Of a DNA stretch of 64,000 nt, positions 15,777-24,986 are shown piece after piece. Numbering within the stretch: the stretch's first letter is position 1; the number at the start of each line of letters is the position of its first letter. The notes under the pieces were generated by a model that was given only the letters and a program-made list of their open reading frames with translations, did not search any database and was not told the origin of the DNA. A program made the position numbers and the translations under genes. Source of the DNA: Nitrosomonas sp. sh817 (lineage in GTDB: Bacteria; Pseudomonadota; Gammaproteobacteria; Burkholderiales; Nitrosomonadaceae); NCBI RefSeq assembly GCF_030908545.1, contig NZ_CP133083.1, positions 310,001-374,000 of the forward strand, in the 5' to 3' direction.

Positions 15777-17629
15777 TCGCTTTGCTTATCTGCCGCGGGC
15801 ACCACGAGTACATCCGAAGAAATCCATTGCAAAACCCGGTTAAGGGAATTTCTGAACAGCGTATCGAACAAGCCGGTGCTTTCACTGGAACCCATCACGA
15901 CCAGATCGATTGCGTGCCGGCGGACATACCAGGTGAGTGAAGTTTCCAATGCTTCATCCACCGGTACGATGCGCCTGATTCGTGACCGGGGGATGCCGCT
16001 GCCGGTGACGAACCGCTCACAACGTTCATGAACTGCGGAACCGGCAAGTTTTAATGCTGCGCTTTCCGGCGCGGAACCCATCGCTTTGGGACGCTCGTGT
16101 GCGTAGAACACATCCACGGCGGATTGCGGGAACCACTGCGCGGCGGCAAGCAGCGCGGCACTGGAATTCCGGGATAAGTCGGTGGCGGCGACAATATTAC
16201 GATACGGCCCACGCACACGATTGCGGACGATCAGCAGCGGCTGTTCCAATGTCTGCGACAATTTCTCGACAGTGGATCCTAGCAGAAAACGCCCGAGCGG
16301 TTCGTCCCGCGCTACGCCGGTTATCACTAATCCAGCGCCGGTTTGCCTGGCAACGAGGGTGATCGAATCCGCAGGCGCGGTTGAGCGGACCAACCGGATG
16401 TCGGCGCGCGATCCCATGTTCGCCAGATCCTGGCTTAACTGATGACGCGCATCGTGTTGCAAATCAAACGATTTATCGCCTGCGGCCCATGCCAGGATTT
16501 GATCCGGCGCGCCGGGAATATCGAAGACATTGAGCGCTGTCAGATGCGATTGCCAAGCCTGCGCCAGCTGGATAGACCGGTCGAGCGCGCGGTCGCAGCG
16601 CGGGCTTAGATCGGTCGCCAGCAGTAAATGCGCCGGCGGCGGGAAGGACGGCGAGGAGGGCGCATCTTTTTCCGTGCCCGGTTCGCCGGAAATACGGCCG
16701 CCGGTTTGCATTCCGCCGAGCGTTGCCAATTCCGGAGAACGCGCATCGACGATTACCAAGAGATCCGTTGGCGCTTCGTCCAACACCCGTTTGGTGACGC
16801 TTCCCAGCAATAATTCTTCGGTAACGTGCGTGCCATGCTTGCCCATAACGATCAGATCGCAATCTTGACGTTCGGCTTGATTGAGGATGGCGCGCGTGGC
16901 GTCGCCGCACTCCACCTGCGCATGATACTGGTCTTGCGTCAAGCCTGCATTCCGGGCCAGTTCGTGCAGTAAATGCAACGCTTTCTCGCAGGCTCCGTGC
17001 CGGTAGCGCTTAATGTCATCTTGGGTGACGCCGGCGTAATTCAATAACCCTTCGAACGGCACGTCGAATGCATGGAACAGCACGATACCGGCATCGGGAG
17101 CGATCTCACGGGTTATCCGGAGGGCAAGTTCCGAGGCCGGCGAAAAATCGATCGCCAGTAAAGCTTTCTTGTACGAACCGCGGACGCCGGTTTTCACAAT
17201 CAATACCGGGCAATGGCATTTGCGCAGCAGATGCGAGGCGGTCGAGCCAATTAGAAGCCGGCGCAATGCGTTATCCCCGCGGGAACCGGCAATGACAAGA
17301 TCCGCGCTCGTTGAGGCGGCGCAAGCCGGAATCGCCGCAGCGGGCAATCCCTCCTCGACTAGAATTTCCGCAGCCACTCCGCAGTTGCGGGAAGTATCGG
17401 AAATAATCGAATGCAATTCATTACGCTGCTTATCGACCAGCTTGCTCGCGACGGCGGCAGCCTGGCTTCCGATAAGATCCTGCAGCGAACCCAAAGCGTT
17501 CAGTCCGAGAGCATGCATGACCGTGCAGCGGGCCGAAGTTATCCCGGAAATATCGAAGCCTCGCTCGATGGCTTGCAAGGATGGGGATGACAAATCCGTT
17601 GCAACAAAGACATGGTTAATCAGTTTCAT
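15773..17629 (-). CDS. Four-domain universal stress protein
   Basis: This 618-residue protein is made of two tandem UspA pairs, four domains of about 145 residues each. The ATP-binding G-x2-G-x9-G-S type motif is seen in GSRGDNALRRLLIGSTASHL, GKHGTHVTEELLLGS and GVARDEPLGRFLLGS. The fourth (GSSESTGLFDTLFRNS) lacks the second Gly and is degenerate. A 35-residue linker separates the two pairs. Single or double Usp proteins are usual; four in one chain is less common. The gene lies 42 bp after the broken P-type ATPase and overlaps the exchanger gene by 4 bp. It probably senses or binds adenine nucleotides and may regulate the transporters beside it (inference). Confidence 0.88.
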   Translation of the reverse strand: MKLINHVFVATDLSSPSLQAIERGFDISGITSARCTVMHALGLNALGSLQDLIGSQAAAVASKLVDKQRNELHSIISDTSRNCGVAAEILVEEGLPAAAIPACAASTSADLVIAGSRGDNALRRLLIGSTASHLLRKCHCPVLIVKTGVRGSYKKALLAIDFSPASELALRITREIAPDAGIVLFHAFDVPFEGLLNYAGVTQDDIKRYRHGACEKALHLLHELARNAGLTQDQYHAQVECGDATRAILNQAERQDCDLIVMGKHGTHVTEELLLGSVTKRVLDEAPTDLLVIVDARSPELATLGGMQTGGRISGEPGTEKDAPSSPSFPPPAHLLLATDLSPRCDRALDRSIQLAQAWQSHLTALNVFDIPGAPDQILAWAAGDKSFDLQHDARHQLSQDLANMGSRADIRLVRSTAPADSITLVARQTGAGLVITGVARDEPLGRFLLGSTVEKLSQTLEQPLLIVRNRVRGPYRNIVAATDLSRNSSAALLAAAQWFPQSAVDVFYAHERPKAMGSAPESAALKLAGSAVHERCERFVTGSGIPRSRIRRIVPVDEALETSLTWYVRRHAIDLVVMGSSESTGLFDTLFRNSLNRVLQWISSDVLVVPAADKQSE

Positions 17630-17671
17630 TAATAGCGCTCCTTTGCGTATGGAATATATGCAACCGGCTTT

Positions 17672-18424
17672 TCACAAACGGTCGATTCTGGCGATACGCA
17701 GGAAAGTTTTTTCCGCTTCAACGCACAGGAACAATAGTAAGCCCAAGCTGAGTATAGCCGCCCAGGAATGAATATCGAGTGCGACACTTTTGAAAAGATG
17801 ATGCATCGGTGCTGTGTAGGTAAAGGCGAGTTGCAGCACGATCAGAATGCCGGATACCCGCAGAACCGCCGGGTTGCCGCGTAGCGTTTCCAGTCTGAAT
17901 GCGTGCGCCGTAAAATGACGGACATTGAATAGATAAAACAGTTCGCACACCACAATCATATTGACTGCGGCGGTGCGTGCCGTTTCGAGGCTGCTGCCGC
18001 GCTGCAATTCCCAATTGAAGATGGCGAATGTCGCGGCTACCATCAAAACGATCACAAACAGAATCCGCAACCCGAGCGCTTGCGTGATCAAAGGCTCGCC
18101 GGGCGGGCGTGGCGCAAGCGTCATGACACCCCGCTCCGCCGGTTCAAATGCCAGAGCCAATGCCAGCGTGACCGACGTGACCGTGTTTACCCATAGGATC
18201 TGACCGGCGGTTACCGGTAGCGGTAAACCAGCAAAGATCGCCAGCAGAATGACACCGGCTTCGCCGCCATTGGTAGGCAGCATGTGCATCAGCGATTTCT
18301 TGATATTGTCGTAAACCACGCGGCCTTCGCGGATAGCGCTGGCAATCGTGGCGAAGTTGTCATCCGTCAAAACCAGATCGGATGCTTCGCGGGCGGCATC
18401 GGTGCCTTTTTGACCCATGGCGAC
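17672..18424 (-). pseudogene. P-type cation ATPase, C-terminal fragment
   Basis: This 250-residue fragment continues exactly where the N-terminal part breaks off. It starts at the valine of the ADIG-VAMGQKGT hinge and runs through TDAAREASDLVLTDDNF into the C-terminal membrane helices M5-M10 (for example LPTNGGEAGVILLAIFAGLPLP and QILWVNTVTS). Joined in frame to the fragment at 19863-21843, it would give a normal P2A-type ATPase of about 910 residues. It now has no promoter or start of its own; an internal ATG at 18418 could start a peptide but not a working pump. Confidence 0.85.
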
Positions 18425-18700
18425 TTATATGGACGCCTCCCGGTCTGGCAAGAGATATTTCGTGTTTTAGCGATACGAAGAATCGGCTGCAGTCTTATAT
18501 CCGGCCTTATTGCAGATTGGATTTCTATCTGCGGGCCCTGATGGAATTCGCCAAGAACGCCCTCATCTCCTTGTCGTGCTCAAAGCACTTAACGCCATGC
18601 AGGTTCACGTTCTTGCGGTCCGACCTGTTTCGCCATCACACGGGTTTATCTACCTGCGCAACCTATCAGCATTCCACTCCTTTTTAGTGGTTGTTCTTTG
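18425..18700 (-). ncRNA. Candidate bridge RNA region of the IS1111-type element
   Basis: IS110-family recombinases use a bridge RNA encoded in the non-coding end of the element, placed 3' of the transposase in the IS1111 group. This 276-bp segment holds several hairpins: GTGCT/AGCAC, GCAGAT/ATCTGC and an outer AGGTT/AACCT. Read on the minus strand it contains ATGGCGA (18630-18636), complementary to the seven target bases next to the core on one side. It has ATAGG (18662-18666), equal to the five target bases on the other side, and ATATAAG (18494-18500), equal to the element end including the core. No transcript is shown by the sequence, so limits are uncertain. Confidence 0.5.
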
Positions 18701-19723
18701 TTATGTGGGCTCTTGGCTCACATAACCCTTTTGGTACTCTCGATCGTGCGCCAAAATCGCCCACGCCGTTCGTGCCATCTTGTTAGCCATCGCAACAATG
18801 GCCACATTCGTCGGACGCCTATGCAGCAGTGCTTCGCTCCACGCGCCTTTATCTTTGGCGATGAACATGACTGCTCTGGCGCCATGGATCAGCAAAGTTC
18901 GTAAATACGTGTCGCCTCTTTTACTGATACCTAACAGCTTGACCTTACCGCCCGTGCCACTTTGCCTTGGAACAAGCCCTACAAAAGCAGCAAACTCCCG
19001 TCCAGATTTGAAGCAATTTGCTTCACCCATCGTCGCGACCAAGGCGGTTGCCGTCAGCATTCCCACACCTGGAATCTCAGCAACCTTCCTACAAGCGGCT
19101 TGTTGTTTTTGCCAATCTTTGATTCTGCGCTCAATGTGTTGAACATCAGCCTCAATTTCATCAATACGCCTTAACTGCTCCTTAGTAGCTTTGAATAGCA
19201 TGGTAGGCACGATTTCTTCTAGTTCAATCATGCGTTGTTGTATTTCTGCCACGCCTGCTTGTCGGCCACCTTTCAACGTAACACCAAACTCGTAGAGTAA
19301 TCCGCGCAGTTGATTCACCTGCATGGTGCGGAACTTGATCAGCGATAATCTCATCCGGTGTAGTGCCAACATCGCTTGTTGATCTTCTGTTTTACCGGCT
19401 ACCGTCCGCATCCCCGGTTGCCGTACCGCTGTCCAGATTGCCTTAGCATCTGCCGCATCGGTCTTGTTGCCTTGCACAAAAGGCCGGACAAACTTGGCGT
19501 GAATTAATCTGACTTCATGCCCCAGTGCCATCAATTTGCGCCGCCACCAGTGGGCACTACCGCACGCTTCAATTGCAATCAATCCAGCTTCACGTTGCGC
19601 CAGAAACTCCAGCAGTTCTTGCTTGCCAAACTTGCGGTTGTGTATCTCGCCATTCTCGTGTGTTACCCAGTACAGTTGAAAAGCTCGCTTTGCGATATCC
19701 AACCCATATGTCGTAAAATTCAT
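18701..19723 (-). CDS. IS110-family transposase (DEDD recombinase)
   Basis: This 340-residue recombinase appears intact. The N-terminal RuvC-like DEDD domain shows YGLDIAKRAF (first Asp), LIAIEACGSAHWW (Glu) and GNKTDAADAKAIW (two Asp). The C-terminal Tnp20-like domain has the helix-hairpin-helix-like EIPGVGMLTATAL and FVGLVPRQSGTGGKVK, which holds the catalytic Ser. The order and length are those of the IS1111 subgroup. GGAGGGG stands upstream of the ATG. It would cut and circularise the element guided by the RNA from the 3' non-coding part. Confidence 0.93.
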   Translation of the reverse strand: MNFTTYGLDIAKRAFQLYWVTHENGEIHNRKFGKQELLEFLAQREAGLIAIEACGSAHWWRRKLMALGHEVRLIHAKFVRPFVQGNKTDAADAKAIWTAVRQPGMRTVAGKTEDQQAMLALHRMRLSLIKFRTMQVNQLRGLLYEFGVTLKGGRQAGVAEIQQRMIELEEIVPTMLFKATKEQLRRIDEIEADVQHIERRIKDWQKQQAACRKVAEIPGVGMLTATALVATMGEANCFKSGREFAAFVGLVPRQSGTGGKVKLLGISKRGDTYLRTLLIHGARAVMFIAKDKGAWSEALLHRRPTNVAIVAMANKMARTAWAILAHDREYQKGYVSQEPT

Positions 19724-19862
19724 TTCAGCCCCTCCGTCCGTTTGTGGAAAGATTCTATTATCCCCACCTTGGCACGTAGATGCCGTCAGGTCCGCGAGGG
19801 GCTCTAACTTAATTCGTATTGCTTACCCCGACTCCCCGTAGGGAGGGAAGCGTCCATACCAT

Positions 19863-21843
19863 CTCCTATGTCAGCCGCCTTCAATGCCGGCGCGTCGTTT
19901 ACACCGTCTCCGGTCATTGCCACGAGATGGCCTTGCGACTGCAAGGCGGTGATCAGCCGCAGTTTATGCTCCGGTGTGGCGCGGGCAAAGATGTCGGTGG
20001 TGAGCGCATGTTCACGTAACGCGCTGTCATCCAGGTTTTCGATCGCATCACCCGTCAGGGTTCGTCCGGAAACCAGGCCGAGCTGGCTGCCGATCGCCGC
20101 CGCCGTGATCGCATGATCGCCAGTCACCATCTTGACCCTCACACCCGCCGAGTGGCATTCGGCGACTGCTGCAATCGCTTCTTCCCGGGGCGGATCAATG
20201 ATGCCCACCAGCCCCAACAGCTCAAAGCGAGGCATGATGTCGCTGACTTCAATGTCTTGCCGGTTCTCTAACCATTGCGCTTGGGCGAGCGCTAACACCC
20301 GTTCACCTGCTTGAGCAGCGCGGGTGACGGCGGCTTCCCAGTAATTGCGGTCGATAGCAGCGCCGCCGGATTGCGTTTTACAGAGCGCGAAGACGCGTTC
20401 CGGCGCGCCTTTCAAAAACAATAGGTGGCGCCCGCCGTGATCGTGATTCAACGTGACCATGTATTGCCGCTCGGATTCGAACGGGATTGCGTCGATGCGA
20501 GGCCACTGCGGCGCAGCGCCGGACGGTTCCATGCCTGCTTTGTGAGCCAGCGTCATCAAGGCGCCTTCCGTCGGATCGCCGGTCAGCATCCAGTTGCCGG
20601 CGGCATCATGATGAATTCGGGCGTCGTTGCAAAGCAGCGCGCATCGCGCCAAATCCTCGAATCCGGCAATGGCTGCCGGGTCGATATTGACGCCGTTGAT
20701 GTGAAAACCGCCGTCAGGCGCATATCCTGCGCCTGACACCGTTATCTCGCAATCGGACAATACCAGCCGGACGGCGGTCATTTCATTCCGGGTCAGCGTA
20801 CCGGTTTTGTCGGTGCAGATCACCGAAACCGAGCCGAGGGTTTCGACTGCCGGCAGACGTCTGACAATGGTTTTCTTGCGCGCCATGACCCGGGTGCCGA
20901 TCGCCAGCACGATTGTCACGATGGCCGGCATGCCTTCGGGAATCGCGGCGACTGCCAACCCGACAACTGCGAGAAACAAATCGAACCATGGCAGTTGAGC
21001 GATGTAATAACCATACAACAGCGTTACTGCCGCGACTCCCAAAATGAAAGCGGTGATTTGCCGGGCGAACTGATCCAGCCGCCGCGTCAGCGGTGTCACC
21101 AAGCTTTTGACATCGCTCACCATCGCACCGATGCGTCCGATTTCCGTAAGCACGCCGGTAGCGACAACGATGCCTTGCGCCTGGCCATAACTTACCAGCG
21201 TCCCGGAATAGCACATATTGGTCCGGTCCGCCAGATTGGCTTGCTGAGATACGGCGGCCGATACTTTTTCGACCGGTGCTGATTCGCCCGTGAGAGCGGA
21301 TTCGATGACTTGCAGATTCCGCGTATGAATCAGGCGCAAGTCAGCGGGAATTTTGTCGCCCGATTCCAGCAACACCAGATCGCCGGGAACCAGTTGTGCC
21401 GCATCGATGTGCTGGCGCTCGCCGTCGCGCACGACCGCAGCGCGTGCCGCCAGCATACCGCGGACTGCATCGAGCGCCCGCTCAGCCTTACCTTCCTGGA
21501 CGAATCCGATGACGGCGTTAATGACGACAACGCAAAAAATGACCAGCGCATCGACCAATCCGCCTAATGCAAGGGTAACCGATCCAGCTAGCAGCAGAAC
21601 GTAGATCAGCGGATTGTGAAACTGCAAAAGGAATCTAAGCCATGCGGCCCGGCGGACCGGCTCCGGCAGACAGTTCTCGCCGAAATTGCTCAAGCGCTGA
21701 GCGGCCTCTTGCGCCGTCAACCCCGATTGCTTGGAAGTTTTCCAGAGAACGGCGACTTCATCGGGCGGCAATGCATGCCATGCCAATCCGTTGAGGTTTT
21801 TGCCGGATGATTTCTCATTGTGTTTCGCAGTGTTGTTTTCCAT
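19863..21843 (-). pseudogene. P-type cation ATPase, N-terminal fragment
   Basis: The first 660 residues of a P2A-type (Ca2+/Mg2+/cation) ATPase are present. The N-terminal cation-ATPase domain starts around residue 25. The phosphatase loop is LTGESAPVEK, the phosphorylation site is CTDKTGTLTRNE, the nucleotide-binding domain includes FLKGAPERV, and the hinge TGDGVNDAPALKAADIG ends at the insertion point. An IS1111-type element follows; translation then runs into about 18 foreign residues and stops. The transport helices M5-M10 are on the far side, so the pump cannot be made. Only DKTGT-type motifs set the family; the ion is not certain, but the Na+/Ca2+ exchanger in the same cluster favours calcium. 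Confidence 0.88.
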
Positions 21844-22460
21844 CGTTATGCTGATTCCTCATCGTCGGTACATGGAACCTTAATCAAGGTGCGGGAAACC
21901 CAATCTGTATTGCGATTATCGTCCGGCGCGGAATAGCGCTCGCGCATTGGGCGATCAGCGGAGCGAGCGGCCGTACCGGGTATGTTTGCGGCGGCAACAA
22001 CCGTGGCAGTCGTGTTCAAATCAGGAAACATAAGTGCTTATGTGATGGGAGTGCCGGCTAAAATAAAACGCTATGGTGCAGGGTTTATGCTTGCGGATGA
22101 TTTCCTGCCAAGATGGAAATACGTGAAAATTTTACTGGCAATCACTGGCAGAGTAAACCTTGGTGTGGCAATGATTCATTTAACCAATTAATTCCGAACG
22201 ATAATCTCTCATCGCTACAGGGATCGGTGTCATTCTGACAATAAATGCTCATCAAACGGAATTGTAGCTGGCGGACTCAATCAGTTGCTATTGATGTTGC
22301 AAAGCTGATATGGCGATTAATCAATGGCTTAACATGATGATATTCAACAAAATCATATTTTTGTGTCTTGCGTAAGCCAGCCGCCGCTCATGCAAAGCTC
22401 TTTAGAATTGATTTAATTGATGCTATGTTTCAAAAATAAATAACGATGTAAGGAAATCGC
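21844..22460. other. Intergenic region, no supported gene
   Basis: This stretch of about 617 bp holds the promoter sides of the ATPase (minus) and the YiiX-like gene (plus). A 69-codon plus-strand frame (21982-22191) has no ribosome site and no family features, so I do not call it. The right half, from about 22200, is AT-rich and contains no clear repeat or RNA. Confidence 0.5.
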
Positions 22461-23252
22461 ATGGGGCAGGTGACTGAATTGGTGGGACGCGGCTTGGCAA
22501 GATTTTTGACCAAACCGGTGCGGCAAAGTGTTCAGGTTGCGACGGTCAATCAGGAGCAACTGACGACAACGCTTCAACCGGGCGACGTGCTGCTGGTTGA
22601 GGGCGATACTCGCATCAGTGTTGCCATTAAATATCTGACCCAGTCGACCTGGTCGCATGCCGCGCTGTATGTCGGCGATGTCTTGCCGCACGGCGCACCG
22701 TGGGAATTGCCAAAGGTATTGATTGAAGCCGATCTGAAAGAAGGGGTGCGCGCCATCACCTTGGCGCATTATGCGCAAATGCACACACGCATATGCCGTC
22801 CGGTCGGGCTGAGCAATGAAGACCGTAAGCGGGTCGTCGATTTTGCGATTTCGCGCATAGGCCACCAATACGATCTAAAGCACATTTTCGACTTGTTGCG
22901 CTACCTTTTGCCAACAGCGCCGGTTCCGACCAGATTCCGCAGACGCCTACTCGCGCTTGGCAGCGGCGACCCAACGCGGGCGATTTGTTCAACGCTGATT
23001 GCACAAGCGTTCGAATCGGTGCGCTACCCGATACTTCCGGAAATCCGGCGCGCGTGGTCGAAGGATCCCAGGAATTTCGATTGCTACGCGGAAATCTATC
23101 ACATCCGTCACTATAGTTTGTTTACACCGCGCGACTTCGATATCTCACCGTATTTCGATATCATCAAACCCGTGCTGAAAAACGGCTTCGACTACCGCAA
23201 GCTTGCCTGGAGCGATGCGGAGCAAGAAGATGATCCTTGCGGATGCGATTAG
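22461..23252 (+). CDS. YiiX/NlpC-P60-like permuted cysteine hydrolase
   Basis: This 263-residue protein belongs to the circularly permuted papain-like (YiiX/YebB) group. LQPGDVLLVEGD starts the core, STWSHAALYVGD carries the catalytic His (H66), and RAICSTLIAQAFE carries the nucleophilic Cys (C176). This His-before-Cys order marks the permuted fold. Members hydrolyse amide or ester bonds in peptidoglycan or lipids; the substrate is unknown. No signal peptide is evident. A GTAAGGAAA ribosome site precedes the ATG. It stands alone and converges on the transporter gene at 23295. Confidence 0.8.
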   Translation: MGQVTELVGRGLARFLTKPVRQSVQVATVNQEQLTTTLQPGDVLLVEGDTRISVAIKYLTQSTWSHAALYVGDVLPHGAPWELPKVLIEADLKEGVRAITLAHYAQMHTRICRPVGLSNEDRKRVVDFAISRIGHQYDLKHIFDLLRYLLPTAPVPTRFRRRLLALGSGDPTRAICSTLIAQAFESVRYPILPEIRRAWSKDPRNFDCYAEIYHIRHYSLFTPRDFDISPYFDIIKPVLKNGFDYRKLAWSDAEQEDDPCGCD

Positions 23253-23294
23253 CGATGAAAAGAAACGCACCTGTAAGCATTGGTTCACAATTCG

Positions 23295-24947
23295 TCAGGC
23301 ATTGCGGAAACGTGAGTGCTTGACGATCAGAATCGTGACGAGCGGTATCACAAAACCGATGACCGTGACGGTAATCAATAAATGCCCGAGTTCGCTGTAA
23401 TCGGCGGGAATCGTGATCTGACCGGTAGCCGCGTCCTTGACTTCGCGTTTGACTTCGTAGATCTGATTAAGATATTTCGTGCCCAGTTGCGAAGCCGATA
23501 ATGCCAGATTGGTAAAAGAAGCCATGACTGCAAAGAAAGTGGCTTTGAGTTTATCCGGCGCGGAGTTGGCGATCCATGCCAGCATCGGAATCATCGCGAT
23601 TTGTCCCAGCGGCGATTCCAAGGCTGTATCAATCAGCACGATAAACCGGGCGTCGACCATGCCGCCTGTCATCGCCGCAGTCCATTCGTGCAATCCGAAA
23701 TACATGCCGATGATCGGAAATGACAGAAAAGTGCCGACAACGGTCAGAAAGCCGATGATGTAAGCGATCGAACGTTCTGCCATGAAGCGGCGGAAAATGA
23801 ACATGCCGAACAAAGTCAGTGTTGCGCCGACCAGCGACAAGACGGCGAGAAATTGTTGATCGAATCCCAGTTCGTCGATCATCCACCAGGTAGAACCGGC
23901 GCCGGGACCGGGGATGGCGCGGAAAATAAAAATCATGACTGCGGTGCCGACCAGCACGTTGCGGGCTTCGGGTTCCAGTTCCCCGGTCAGGCGCCACATC
24001 AGAAACAGGATAATTGTTAAGGAAATGACAAAAATGATTTCCTCGCCGGCAGGTATCCGGCTCAAACCGACGCTCAGCGATATGATGGTAAACGCCAGCC
24101 CGCCGCCGAGAATCCACCAATTAACCGGCGGTGATTCGGAGTGAACGCTGAGCAGTTTATCAACTTCTTGCCGGCTGTGGCCTTGCGCCAGAAAGCGTTT
24201 ACGCTCGCGCCGTTGCAGCCAGGATGCGAACACCACGCCCAGAATCGAAATCAGCGGGATGATCAGCGCCAATTCGTAAACCAGTAAATACACCGCTTCT
24301 TTTTCGGCTTCCGGCAACGCTCCTGCGTCGCGCAGCAAAAAAACATTGGCAACCGATACCAGCACGCCGCCGCCGATGATAGCAACGCGCCCGAGGGTTT
24401 GCATGGTGACATGCATCAGTTTGCGTTTTTCCAAATCCAGCTTATTGCCATTTTCATCAATGCGCGGCACCGCTTCGACGGTCATGGCATCGGCGACGAC
24501 ATCCTGTAATACATAGCCGATAGGCGCCAGCAGCGCGGAGGTGACATACCAGGTTTCGACGGAGGAGATGGCGATCATGGCTTCGGTGTGTCCCAGCAGA
24601 CCAATCATGATTAACAGACTCAGCATGATCAAGCTGGCGCCGAGATACACCAGCAAGCCTTTCCATCGCCAGATCAAATCGACCAGATGCCCCATCGGCA
24701 TTTTGAGCGCCCAAGGCAGCATCATCCAGAATCCGAGCATGGCCAGAAACTCGGCGGATAACCCCAGTTTCTCCTTGACATAGAAGGTGCCGACGATGCC
24801 GGTCAAACCGGAAATGCCTGCGGCGACATACACCATCAAAGGTGGTAGATAAGACAGTCGCATTTCACGGCCAAGCGCCAGAATATTGGCGCTGAACCAT
24901 TGCGCGATGACGGACAGGAAACCGGTTGCCGGTAGTAGATTTTTCAT
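23295..24947 (-). CDS. Major-facilitator transporter, probably BT1 (folate/biopterin) type
   Basis: This 550-residue membrane protein has about 12-14 helices. Features near the N-terminus, LPWALKMPMGHLVDL and PIGYVLQDVVADAMTVEAVPR, resemble the BT1/FBT branch of the MFS, whose proteins move folates or pterins. Many homologues in nitrifiers are just called membrane proteins. A charged loop between the halves (WLQRRERKRFLAQGHSRQEV) is cytoplasmic. The length is above the usual 400-450 of MFS because of long loops and an extended tail (EVKREVKDAATGQITIPADY). The gene lies 39 bp after the DegS-like gene on the same strand, so they may share a transcript. Substrate unproven. Confidence 0.65.
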   Translation of the reverse strand: MKNLLPATGFLSVIAQWFSANILALGREMRLSYLPPLMVYVAAGISGLTGIVGTFYVKEKLGLSAEFLAMLGFWMMLPWALKMPMGHLVDLIWRWKGLLVYLGASLIMLSLLIMIGLLGHTEAMIAISSVETWYVTSALLAPIGYVLQDVVADAMTVEAVPRIDENGNKLDLEKRKLMHVTMQTLGRVAIIGGGVLVSVANVFLLRDAGALPEAEKEAVYLLVYELALIIPLISILGVVFASWLQRRERKRFLAQGHSRQEVDKLLSVHSESPPVNWWILGGGLAFTIISLSVGLSRIPAGEEIIFVISLTIILFLMWRLTGELEPEARNVLVGTAVMIFIFRAIPGPGAGSTWWMIDELGFDQQFLAVLSLVGATLTLFGMFIFRRFMAERSIAYIIGFLTVVGTFLSFPIIGMYFGLHEWTAAMTGGMVDARFIVLIDTALESPLGQIAMIPMLAWIANSAPDKLKATFFAVMASFTNLALSASQLGTKYLNQIYEVKREVKDAATGQITIPADYSELGHLLITVTVIGFVIPLVTILIVKHSRFRNA

Positions 24948-24986
24948 AGCGTTGTGAGATTTCTTGTTTTGATTTTATGGATAGCG

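Larger units (their letters stand above)
18424..19864 (-). mobile_element. IS110-family insertion sequence (IS1111 type) in the ATPase gene
   Basis: This element of about 1.44 kb interrupts the P-type ATPase gene. It carries one transposase on the minus strand. Near its two ends are subterminal inverted repeats, TATGGACGCCTCCC (18428-18441) and the near copy GGGAAGCGTCCATA (19845-19858), the mark of the IS1111 subgroup. A CT dinucleotide (plus strand) is present at both boundaries (18424-18425 and 19863-19864). Removing 18425-19863 (1439 bp) restores the ATPase frame exactly, so the insertion is clean and probably recent. The 139 bp before the transposase and 276 bp after it are non-coding; the longer 3' part fits the place of a bridge RNA in IS1111-type elements. 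Confidence 0.88.

Noticed and set aside
21982-22191. A 69-codon frame upstream of the YiiX-like gene
   Set aside because: It has no ribosome site, no recognisable family, and mixed composition; it is not enough to call a gene.
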